Positions 35,957-42,992 of a stretch of 64,000 bases of DNA are shown piece after piece. The notes under the pieces are model-generated. The model searched no databases and was not told the DNA's origin. It saw nothing but the letters and a program-made list of their open reading frames with translations. Numbering within the stretch: position 1 is the first letter of the stretch; each line of letters starts with the position of its first letter. The translations under genes and the position numbers were made by a program. Source of the DNA: G965230065 sp965230065 (GTDB lineage Bacteria > Bacteroidota > Bacteroidia > Cytophagales > Cyclobacteriaceae); the NCBI GenBank assembly GCA_965230065.1, contig OZ245942.1:1550001-1614000 (forward strand), given 5' to 3'.

Positions 35957-36829
35957 TTACTTCACCTGGTTTTCCTCACGATATCCAGTTGGTGACAATT
36001 TGAACTTTTCTTTAAAGATTCTGCTAAAATGAGATACGTTTTTAAAACCACATTCAAACGTAATCTCGCTTACAGTTTTTTGAGAAGTTTGAATAAGTCT
36101 TTTGGCACGTTCTAAACGTTTTTCAAGAATCCATTTTCCTGGGGTAGTGCCATAAAATTCTTGAAATTCCCTTTTATAGGAAGAAAGACTTTTACCAGCT
36201 AATAGTGCATATTCTGCAAGTTTCAATTCGTACATGTAATTAGCTTCCATTATTTCCCAAATAGGAGTTTCATAACCGTCGGCTAGATTATTGACATATG
36301 AAAGAAGCATACGATTATTGGGATTTATGAAAACGTTGTATAGCAATTCTTTTAGCATGATTAGTAAGATTTCTTCTGGTAGAGAATCTGTTTGATTAAA
36401 GTATGGAATTAGGCTGAGGTAGCAACTTCGGGTACGTTCATCAATATCCATAGGTAATACCATTTCATTTGGGGGTGCTGGAATATTTCTTAGTGGTAAG
36501 TGTGGTCTGAGTTCATTGAATATTTTTTTCAGGAATTCATCTTTCAGGTAGAATGCCATTAATTCCCAACCTTTAATGTTATCATCCATTTCTTGTAAAA
36601 AGGCAGCTCTTCGCAAGAGAAACCCAGAATTTTTGTTCACTAAATAGGTATGGTCGCCCTGATGAAATATTCTCTTACCTGATATAGAAAACGTCAGTTG
36701 ATTGTATGGAGAGTGTAGATGAAGGATTTTTTCTTTCTGGGGGCAATGGTAGTATAGAAACAAAATGTCCTTTACAGAAAACTGCTTGAAAATATCAGGA
36801 TTAGCTCTATGGAGGTCATATACATTCAT
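35957..36829 (-). CDS. AraC family regulator, paralogue 1
   Basis: 290 residues. The N-terminal sensor (1-170) opens MNVYDLHRANPDIFKQFSVK and is shared with the two AraC genes at 39876 and 40733. The C-terminal double HTH (about 190-288) has LAEYALLAGKSLSSYKREFQ and ITFECGFKNVSHFSRIFKEK. Its promoter carries a 37-bp element (36886-36922) also found before the tsdA-like operon. Confidence 0.92.
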   Translation of the reverse strand: MNVYDLHRANPDIFKQFSVKDILFLYYHCPQKEKILHLHSPYNQLTFSISGKRIFHQGDHTYLVNKNSGFLLRRAAFLQEMDDNIKGWELMAFYLKDEFLKKIFNELRPHLPLRNIPAPPNEMVLPMDIDERTRSCYLSLIPYFNQTDSLPEEILLIMLKELLYNVFINPNNRMLLSYVNNLADGYETPIWEIMEANYMYELKLAEYALLAGKSLSSYKREFQEFYGTTPGKWILEKRLERAKRLIQTSQKTVSEITFECGFKNVSHFSRIFKEKFKLSPTGYREENQVK

Positions 36830-36885
36830 AGGTGTAATTTAGTAGTTGTTCAAATTGAACTTAATTATTGCTGACAGGCTGATAA

Positions 36886-36922
36886 CAGAAATGTTGCAGT
36901 TTCTTTAAAGTTTTTTCTAAAG
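36886..36922 (-). promoter_or_regulatory. 37-bp shared promoter element, copy 1 (AraC paralogue 1)
   Basis: 33 of 37 bases match 48667-48703. On the plus strand the ends CAGAAATGTTG and TCTTTAAAGTTTTTTC are identical in both copies; only the five bases between differ. It sits 57 bases before the start codon. Confidence 0.65.
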
Positions 36923-37076
36923 GCATTAGATTATGTGGCCGTCCTTTTTTTCCATGGCTTTACTGATATAAGTTACAAAAAAGCCAGGTCATTGCCTGTA
37001 CAATTCTTTGACTTTCACTTTCCATGAAATAGTTTATGGTGAATTTAGGCAAAAGTCGTATGGGTTTCTACCACAT

Positions 37077-37134
37077 ATATTCCAATTTTTAACACTTATG
37101 TTTCATAAAGTATATCCGCACCTATTAAGTCGTA
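37077..37134. repeat. 58-bp intergenic repeat, copy 1
   Basis: 53 of 58 bases match 45540-45597, with no gaps. Looser similarity continues leftward to about 37035. On the minus strand both copies encode a short conserved tail (LIGAD then LYET stop), so it may be the remnant 3' end of a lost gene. Confidence 0.7.
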
Positions 37135-37224
37135 AAATGAGCAATGATGGTAAACAACTTTTTGATAGAATTACGCCTCTTTTATACCGGAAGCCTCTTT
37201 GCTAAGACTTCCGGCAGCAGCAGT

Positions 37225-37620
37225 TTATTCTGCCGTAGTAGGATCAATCACCGTAGCCAATCGGCTGATGCTATTGGCCGGAAAGCCTGCCTTTTGAGCG
37301 TGTTCTTTAATTAAATCTTCGCTCTTTGCCTGGTACACACAATACACCTTGTTTTCTGTAACATAGCTGTGCAGCCAGCGGATGTCAGGCCCCATTGTTT
37401 TTAAAGCATTGCAGGAAGCCTGGGAAGCACCTTTTAGTTGGTCATTTGTAAGTTCTCCAGCGCCGGGCATTTCCCTTTCAATTACAAACGTGGGCATGCC
37501 CTGTTCTTCTCCAACAATTTGGCTGGATGATGCTGTCAGATTACTTTTATCTGATGTAGGATTACACGCCATGAGCAAAAAGATGCCTATTACCGGAAAC
37601 ATTTTTTGTGCATTTTTCAT
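37225..37620 (-). CDS. DUF4242 lipoprotein
   Basis: 131 residues. Lipobox LMAC at residue 19, a Ser/Thr-rich linker, then the DUF4242 domain from about residue 45: TFVIEREMPGAGELTNDQLK, WLHSYVTENKVYCVYQAKS, EEHAQKAGFPANSISRLATV equivalents. It is a paralogue of 35466 but exported and lipidated. A 34-bp box and TATCTTTA -7 element lie upstream. No gene follows on the same strand until the AraC gene 395 bases on. Confidence 0.87.
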   Translation of the reverse strand: MKNAQKMFPVIGIFLLMACNPTSDKSNLTASSSQIVGEEQGMPTFVIEREMPGAGELTNDQLKGASQASCNALKTMGPDIRWLHSYVTENKVYCVYQAKSEDLIKEHAQKAGFPANSISRLATVIDPTTAE

Positions 37621-37658
37621 AGTAATATGAAGTTTAAGTTTGAATAATAATGTATCCT

Positions 37659-37720
37659 TAAAGATAGCCTGATGAGTAAAAGTTTGCTTTTCTTAAACGG
37701 TCAAACTTTTTGCTTTTTGG
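37659..37720 (-). promoter_or_regulatory. 34-bp box promoter A (DUF4242 lipoprotein)
   Basis: Box at 37687-37720, 20-bp spacer, then TATCTTTA on the minus strand at 37659-37666. The box end occupies the place of a -33 element. 29 of 34 bases match copy D. Confidence 0.75.
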
Positions 37721-37821
37721 TGAGGAGTGCATAAAGTAGTACCCGGCACTTATCCTGATAGGCACAAGAATGCCGGGCATCTTTGTAGAAGCTCATTAGT
37801 CAGGCCTGTATGCCCTAGCCG

Positions 37822-38859
37822 CTACCAAACATTGTCAATAGTCCAAACCTCACCGCCCAGGGTAACGATGTAAGCTGTGTTTCCGATAAACTCGAACGAG
37901 GTGGGCTGGTCCAGGTCTTCTGCTATTGTGGTGAACGTTCCGTCCTTATTGGCCCTTACCAATGCGCCAGTATCCTCCTTTGCCGGAGAACCCTCTGCAA
38001 CGCCATCCCATTCGCCCTGCGAGAGGGCAAAGAGCGATTGGCCGCGGTGTAACTCCACATCAACCAGGAACCGGGCGCCAGAGGCCACGGTTTTAACCCC
38101 TGACGATCGTGCACCAAAAGCTACCACCTTGCCATCTTCCGGCTTGTGAGGAGATGGCCCGGCTTCGGCCATCAACACTTTGTTGCCCCAAACCGCAAGC
38201 CCGGTTGGAACAATATTATCGAATGCTTTAAATACAGAAATATCCCCATCGCGCGTAACATGCAGTACCCGGTTGTGATGCCCGTCTGTCACCAAAAATG
38301 CACCACGATAGTTTTGGATTGCGTACTGTACTCCCGATGGAATGAACCAATCGGTATTTGAAGGATTGGCAATGGAAAACGCACCAATGTCGGCGATGAT
38401 GGTATAGCTATCCGGTCCATCTATACGATAGATACCGACTACGTCACTTCCGCCAACATCGGTGCCTACGAGGGTAACCAGCACGTAGGCGGTACTGCCA
38501 ATAAAAACAACATCATACGCCCCACCGATGCCAACACCTGGGAGCAATGGTGGCAACCCACTGGCAAACGTACTGGCATTTCCTGTCTTTGGGTCAATGC
38601 GTGTGATTTTGCCGATCGCGCCCTCAGTAACATACAAGGCATTTCCCGGGCCAATGGCGCTTCCCGATGTACCCTGAAGTCCGGAAACCAGCAGTTGGGG
38701 CGTACCAATCTTTTTCTTTTTTTCCTGGGGGGGTATGATATCGTGATGACAGCCTGCCAACCCGCCTAAAAGAATAATTGAGATGGCAATAGCGAATAAA
38801 GTGAACGCGTTAGGGACGTGTCTTGCGGGGGTTAACCTGGGTGTGGAAAGTGTAGACAT
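37822..38859 (-). CDS. ScyD/ScyE family beta-propeller lipoprotein
   Basis: 345 residues with a lipobox LAGC near residue 36 and a six-bladed propeller: LLVSGLQGTSGSAIGPGNAL, GKITRIDPKTG, SGVQYAIQNYRGAFLVTDGH, LVRANKDGTFTTIAEDLDQP. This family was named from scytonemin-cluster proteins but is widespread and of unknown activity. It starts 57 bases after the frameshifted lipoprotein gene and is probably co-transcribed from box B. Confidence 0.85.
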   Translation of the reverse strand: MSTLSTPRLTPARHVPNAFTLFAIAISIILLGGLAGCHHDIIPPQEKKKKIGTPQLLVSGLQGTSGSAIGPGNALYVTEGAIGKITRIDPKTGNASTFASGLPPLLPGVGIGGAYDVVFIGSTAYVLVTLVGTDVGGSDVVGIYRIDGPDSYTIIADIGAFSIANPSNTDWFIPSGVQYAIQNYRGAFLVTDGHHNRVLHVTRDGDISVFKAFDNIVPTGLAVWGNKVLMAEAGPSPHKPEDGKVVAFGARSSGVKTVASGARFLVDVELHRGQSLFALSQGEWDGVAEGSPAKEDTGALVRANKDGTFTTIAEDLDQPTSFEFIGNTAYIVTLGGEVWTIDNVW

Positions 38860-38916
38860 AGTAGTGATATTTAAATGGTTTATGTGATTTTACCTGGCAA
38901 ATCATAAAGAACAACC

Positions 38917-39467
38917 CTAAGGAAGCTCCGGGTTTAAGGCAGTAAAAATCCCATCCGGGTTTTCTAACTCCGTCCAAACATGAAGCGTCCATAAGTTAAA
39001 TTCTGTATTAATTTCCCATACGTCCGCATCTCCGGTAAACCCTTCAGGGGCAGGCGGCGGATTATCCATGTCTGCTATGGGGGTAGCATATTCCGCTGCC
39101 ACCAATTGCAGGTCGCCTGCCCCATCGTGGGCATACAGGAAGATTTCAGGTTGCTCCAGCTCAAACGTATCGTCTATCCGGCTCACCATGGCGTAATGAT
39201 ACCCCATTTGGGTACGGTATCCGGTTACATCAGTAAAACCTTCTTCTATGGATTGATGTCATGGTAAGGCTTAATTGCCGCCTTGAGCTGTTCTATTTCA
39301 GCCATCCAGGGTTCTGCTGTGGGGTCGTCATCTTTGTTACAACCCACCATTATTTGGGCTACAATTACTACCCCCAAAATGATGAAATTAGGTGTATGCT
39401 TTTGAGTGCTGGATTTATACTTTCTGCCAATGCACTCACCAAAAAAGTAATTTTTTAGATTTTTCAT
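38917..39467 (-). pseudogene. Lipoprotein gene broken by a frameshift
   Basis: Two open pieces belong together. The first (39467-39246) has a lipobox MVGC and ends IKPYHDINP then a TAG. The second, in another frame, resumes EEGFTDVTGYRTQMGYHYAM and continues through PEIFLYAHDGAGDLQLVAAE and LHVWTELENPDGIFTALNP. One missing base near 39248 explains the break. The pattern (GY.DVTGY..QMG.HY, PE.LLY, VEY..P) is a conserved uncharacterised family. It may be a real inactivation or a sequencing error. Confidence 0.8.
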
Positions 39468-39875
39468 AAGAAAAATATTTTAGGGTTAGGATATGTTGAA
39501 AATGTGCTTAAGATAAAATTAGCCTATTTTCGACACCCCGGCTTTTCTTAAACGTCCAAGTTTTTTGCTTTTTGGCTTTGCTTCTAAAATTTGGAGTAAA
39601 CCCTTTGCACGCCTGATACCTTCATTTTATTTCAAGGCCTTATTTTAAAGTTCCCTGTCATTTGATGAGTCGTGATTGGAGTAGTTGAGGTAAACAAGTG
39701 GAAGGTAGAATTTGCAGGAATACCTGCACTTTCCCCGGTCTGTGGCACACAGAACGGAACGAGTAGTATAGTCGACCTTGGACAAAAGGAAATGGTTTGT
39801 GGCCCACAAACCACGGAGAGGGGATTGGAAACCATAAGAAGTGGCAGGCACTTAATGCTAAGGCCAGCCTGTAGT
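39468..39875. other. 408-bp intergenic region with box B and small hairpins
   Basis: Holds the box B promoter (39514-39575). Rightward of it are short hairpins such as GCAGG-AATA-CCTGC (39716-39729) and TTTGTGG-C-CCACAAA (39797-39811), in DNA downstream of the AraC gene. Sequence right of box B is weakly similar to that right of box E, including AAACCCT at both. No gene seen. Confidence 0.55.
39514..39575 (-). promoter_or_regulatory. 34-bp box promoter B (frameshifted lipoprotein-ScyD unit)
   Basis: Box at 39542-39575, 20-bp spacer, TAATTTTA on the minus strand at 39514-39521. 32 of 34 box bases match copy D. Confidence 0.75.
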
Positions 39876-40736
39876 TTATTGATTCCGGTACTGAAGCGGC
39901 GAAGCCCCAAACTTTTCCTTAAACACCCGACTGAAATGCGACAGGTTTTCAAAACCACTATCGAGGGCTATTTCGGAGATGTTTTTCTTGCTGGTTTTTA
40001 ACAGCAGTTTGGCCTGTTGCAGCCGTTTTTGGGTAAGCCACCGACCAGGGGTGGTTTTGTAATGATCCTGAAACTCCCGTTTGAAGGAAGATGCACTGCG
40101 GTCGGCCAAGCGGGCATATTCCGCAACAGTGAGATTATACATATAATTGGCTTCCATTACTTCCCAGATAGGGGTTTTGTGTTGGTCATGAATGCTGTTT
40201 ACATAAGCGAGTAAATTAATATTTTCAGGGTCGGAAAGGATGTTAAATAACAGCTCTTTGAATTTAAGCTCGAGCAATTGCTCCCGGGGAGGTAATTTTT
40301 GGGTAAAATAGGGGATAATGCTGTAAAAAAAGGCACGGGTGGTTTCGTTCACATTTATTTTAATCAGCATGTCTTTAGGGACGGGAGGTAAACTTTTAAG
40401 CGGCAGAAAGGCTCTGTATTCATTGAATACCTGCCGTAAAAAATCGTCTGGAAAGTAAAAGGCCAGTACTTCCCAACCCACTGAGTAATCCAATTCCTGA
40501 GAGTAGGCAGTTTTTCGGAAAAACACTGATTTTTGATCTGTAACATCCCAGGACTTTCCGGCCTGGTGTATTATTTTTTTACCTTTCAGGGTAAAGATAA
40601 TCATATTGTAATGGTTATAAAGCTGCATGATTTTATCAATCTGTGGGCAGATATAATGCAATAGAAGTATGTCTTTTACAGCAATTTGCTGAAAGGTCTC
40701 AGGGTGCGCTACTTTAAAGTCATAAACATTAATCAT
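39876..40736 (-). CDS. AraC family regulator, paralogue 2
   Basis: 286 residues. Closely similar to the gene just upstream (40733), sharing long blocks such as GWEVLAFYFPDDFLRQVFNE, INVNETTRAFFYSIIPYFTQ and ASSFKREFQDHYKTTPGRWL. C-terminal double HTH with ISEIALDSGFENLSHFSRVF. Its start overlaps the stop of paralogue 3 by 4 bases, so the two are a translationally coupled tandem duplication. Confidence 0.92.
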   Translation of the reverse strand: MINVYDFKVAHPETFQQIAVKDILLLHYICPQIDKIMQLYNHYNMIIFTLKGKKIIHQAGKSWDVTDQKSVFFRKTAYSQELDYSVGWEVLAFYFPDDFLRQVFNEYRAFLPLKSLPPVPKDMLIKINVNETTRAFFYSIIPYFTQKLPPREQLLELKFKELLFNILSDPENINLLAYVNSIHDQHKTPIWEVMEANYMYNLTVAEYARLADRSASSFKREFQDHYKTTPGRWLTQKRLQQAKLLLKTSKKNISEIALDSGFENLSHFSRVFKEKFGASPLQYRNQ

Positions 40737-41608
40737 AATAATTGAGGTTTTTGGTTGCGGTATTGTAAGGGCGAAGCCCCATACTTTTCCTTAAAAATCC
40801 GGCTGAAATGGGATACATTCTCAAAACCACTATCATAAGCTATTTCGGTAATGTTTTTCTTGCAGGTGTTCAAAAGTAGTTTGACATGTTCCAACCGCTT
40901 TTGGGTAAGCCATCGGCCAGGGGTGGTTTTGTAATGATCCTGAAACTCCCGTTTGAAGGAAGATGCGCTGCGATCGGACAAGCGGGCATAGTCGGCTACC
41001 GTGAGGTTGAACATATAATTGGCTTCCAATACTTCCCAAATCGGAGTTTTTTGCTGATCCTGGATACTGTTTACATAGGCGAGTAAATTTATATTTTCAG
41101 GATCGGAAAGAACATTGAAAAGCAGCTCTTTGAATTTGAGTTCAAGCAATTGTTCCCGGGGAGGTAGTTTTTGGGTAAAATAAGGAAGTATGCTGTAAAA
41201 AAAGGCACGGGTGATTTCGTTCACATTTATCTTAATCAGCATGTCTTTAGGGGGTGAAGGCAGGTTTTTCAAAGGAAGATAAGATCTATGTTCATTGAAT
41301 ACCTGCCGTAAAAAATCGTCTGGAAAGTAAAAGGCCAGTACTTCCCAGCCAGCAGTTTCATGCAATTCCTGGTTATACGCGGTTTTTCTGAAGAACATAG
41401 CATTTCCATCAGATAGCGTCCAAGATTTTTCTCCATGATGCAGTGTTTTTTCTCCATTGAGGGTAAATGCGATTTCATTAAAGTGTGTATATAGTTGTAC
41501 ATGCCGTTCAATCTGTGGGCATAAATAATAAACAAAAAGCATGTCTTTCACGGCCAGTTGCTTGAAAGAACCAGGGTTGGCTACTTTGAAATCATAGGTG
41601 TTGAGCAT
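40733..41608 (-). CDS. AraC family regulator, paralogue 3
   Basis: 291 residues from ATG 41608 (MLNTYDFKVANPGSFKQLAV), chosen to match the starts of the other two paralogues; an in-frame ATG at 41632 adds eight residues. Same sensor and HTH layout (LSDRSASSFKREFQDHYKT, ITEIAYDSGFENVSHFSRIF). First gene of the AraC pair, itself preceded by the 34-bp box C, which suggests autoregulation. Confidence 0.92.
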   Translation of the reverse strand: MLNTYDFKVANPGSFKQLAVKDMLFVYYLCPQIERHVQLYTHFNEIAFTLNGEKTLHHGEKSWTLSDGNAMFFRKTAYNQELHETAGWEVLAFYFPDDFLRQVFNEHRSYLPLKNLPSPPKDMLIKINVNEITRAFFYSILPYFTQKLPPREQLLELKFKELLFNVLSDPENINLLAYVNSIQDQQKTPIWEVLEANYMFNLTVADYARLSDRSASSFKREFQDHYKTTPGRWLTQKRLEHVKLLLNTCKKNITEIAYDSGFENVSHFSRIFKEKYGASPLQYRNQKPQLL

Positions 41609-41634
41609 AACGATGGCATTCAGGAAATACAACC

Positions 41635-41696
41635 TAAATATAACTAATTTAGCGAAGCCTTTTTTTTCTTAAACGTTCAACTTTTTTGTTTTTTGG
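41635..41696 (-). promoter_or_regulatory. 34-bp box promoter C (tandem AraC genes)
   Basis: Box at 41663-41696, 20-bp spacer, TATATTTA on the minus strand at 41635-41642. 30 of 34 bases match copy D. Confidence 0.75.
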
Positions 41697-41855
41697 ACTT
41701 TCTCTTGAGCGGAAGGAACCTTCACTTAAATGGGTTTGTGGTAAGACAAAGGCTACACTAATTCGCTGGGTATGTTTTCTATGAGTCAACTTGAGGCGGG
41801 TCGAGGAAGCACTATTACTAGACAAATAACCAGCACTGGTAAGTTGTAGGAGAAA

Positions 41856-42440
41856 TCATTGACTCTGTATTTCCAACTCATTATATTTATTTTGAAGTAT
41901 TCTATAACGTTTAGATATTTCTCGAAACTGAATATTGATCTCATTATATTTAACTTGTAGATTTCTGTAACTTCTCATCATAGCAATGAACTCTTTCTTT
42001 TGATCCTCTAGATCTTGAATTTTAGTCATTAATTCTTCAATCTTCTTAGATTTTTCTATGCATTCACTAAGTTGAAAATAATCACCCTTGAAGCTGGGTA
42101 AGGGGATGCTTGTTGCCGTCGCTTTATCCATAGTCCCCTCAGATTCTATAGTTACATTCTTAACTTTTCCTGATCTTTCTAAATTTCTTTTGGTAGTTAA
42201 CGCAGAATAAAGTTCCGATTCGCAGTCTTTTATTGCATCATTGATCGGCTTTTCTACTATTGAAGATATTTGGTCTTGCATAATTATTTTGTAAGAATAC
42301 AAGTTTTTGTACGCCTTAATATAGTCACCTGAATTGTAAGCAGTTCTCCCTTCCTGATATAATCTATCAAGAGATTGGGAATATGATGGAATAACGCTAA
42401 ATATAAATACTGTAAATGATTGAACTAGCAAATTATTCAT
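41856..42440 (-). CDS. Hypothetical secreted coiled-coil protein
   Basis: 194 residues from ATG 42440 (MNNLLVQSFTVFIFSV), which gives a clean signal peptide; the frame is open back to 42491. After the signal comes a TPR-like segment (LYQEGRTAYNSGDYIKAYKN) and then a long charged coiled coil (about 110-194) with KIQDLEDQKKEFIAMMRSYR. It overlaps the end of the upstream membrane protein gene. No family recognised. Confidence 0.7.
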   Translation of the reverse strand: MNNLLVQSFTVFIFSVIPSYSQSLDRLYQEGRTAYNSGDYIKAYKNLYSYKIIMQDQISSIVEKPINDAIKDCESELYSALTTKRNLERSGKVKNVTIESEGTMDKATATSIPLPSFKGDYFQLSECIEKSKKIEELMTKIQDLEDQKKEFIAMMRSYRNLQVKYNEINIQFREISKRYRILQNKYNELEIQSQ

Positions 42441-42837
42441 TACCTTTTTGAATAATTTCATCAGGGTTTTCGGGTAAAGTTGCTTTTTCATTTTCTAAAT
42501 CTTTTTTAGGATGTGAATTTTCCATATTTTCAAATGTACCAGTAGACAGTATTTCAGTTGTGATTTTAGTTCCATATGGCTTGTCTTTAATTATAGCAAC
42601 TGAGATTAATATTGTAGCCATTAAAATAAAAAATAAACCTGGCGAAGCACTTACAACATCTGCCTTGCTTCCCTTAAAGCCAGCATGAAATTTGAACTCA
42701 CCAGAAATCCCTTTTATTAACAAATTGTGGCCAAGTTTTGCGAAAAGATATCCCACTATTAGAACAGCAAGCTTAAATAATAGTAAAGGGATTACTGTGA
42801 CGAGGTGATACCAAATAGCAAAGTGTACTTCTTCCAT
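42433..42837 (-). CDS. Hypothetical membrane protein
   Basis: 134 residues, two membrane segments (LVTVIPLLLFKLAVLIVGYL and GLFFILMATILISVAII) and a polar acidic C-terminus. No recognised family. It overlaps the coiled-coil gene by 8 bases, so the pair forms an operon downstream of box D. Confidence 0.7.
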   Translation of the reverse strand: MEEVHFAIWYHLVTVIPLLLFKLAVLIVGYLFAKLGHNLLIKGISGEFKFHAGFKGSKADVVSASPGLFFILMATILISVAIIKDKPYGTKITTEILSTGTFENMENSHPKKDLENEKATLPENPDEIIQKGNE

Positions 42838-42911
42838 TATCTAAAAATAATTATTGTCAAAATAGATTGTTAAAAGTTGAATTTTATGTCATGCCTGTAA
42901 AGTTTATAACC

Positions 42912-42973
42912 TTAATTTAGCCAATTTGCAAAAGACTTACTTTTCTTAAACGTCCAACTTTTTTACTTTTTGG
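42912..42973 (-). promoter_or_regulatory. 34-bp box promoter D (membrane/coiled-coil pair)
   Basis: Box at 42940-42973, 20-bp spacer, TAAATTAA on the minus strand at 42912-42919. Closest to the consensus of the five copies; the leader to the start codon is the longest, about 70 bases. Confidence 0.72.
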
Positions 42974-42992
42974 TATATTATCCAGTTGGTTA

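Larger units (their letters stand above)
36830..37224. other. 395-bp intergenic region with two shared elements
   Basis: No gene called. It holds the 37-bp element at 36886-36922 and the 58-bp repeat at 37077-37134 (second copy at 45540-45597). A degenerate version of the 34-bp box may lie near 37005-37030. An open frame at 37008-37205 overlaps the repeat and is not supported. Confidence 0.6.

Noticed and set aside
37008..37205. 65-codon plus-strand open frame
   Set aside because: It overlaps the 58-bp repeat. The other copy is open in the same way, but no family or ribosome site supports coding; the minus-strand tail is an equally good reading.
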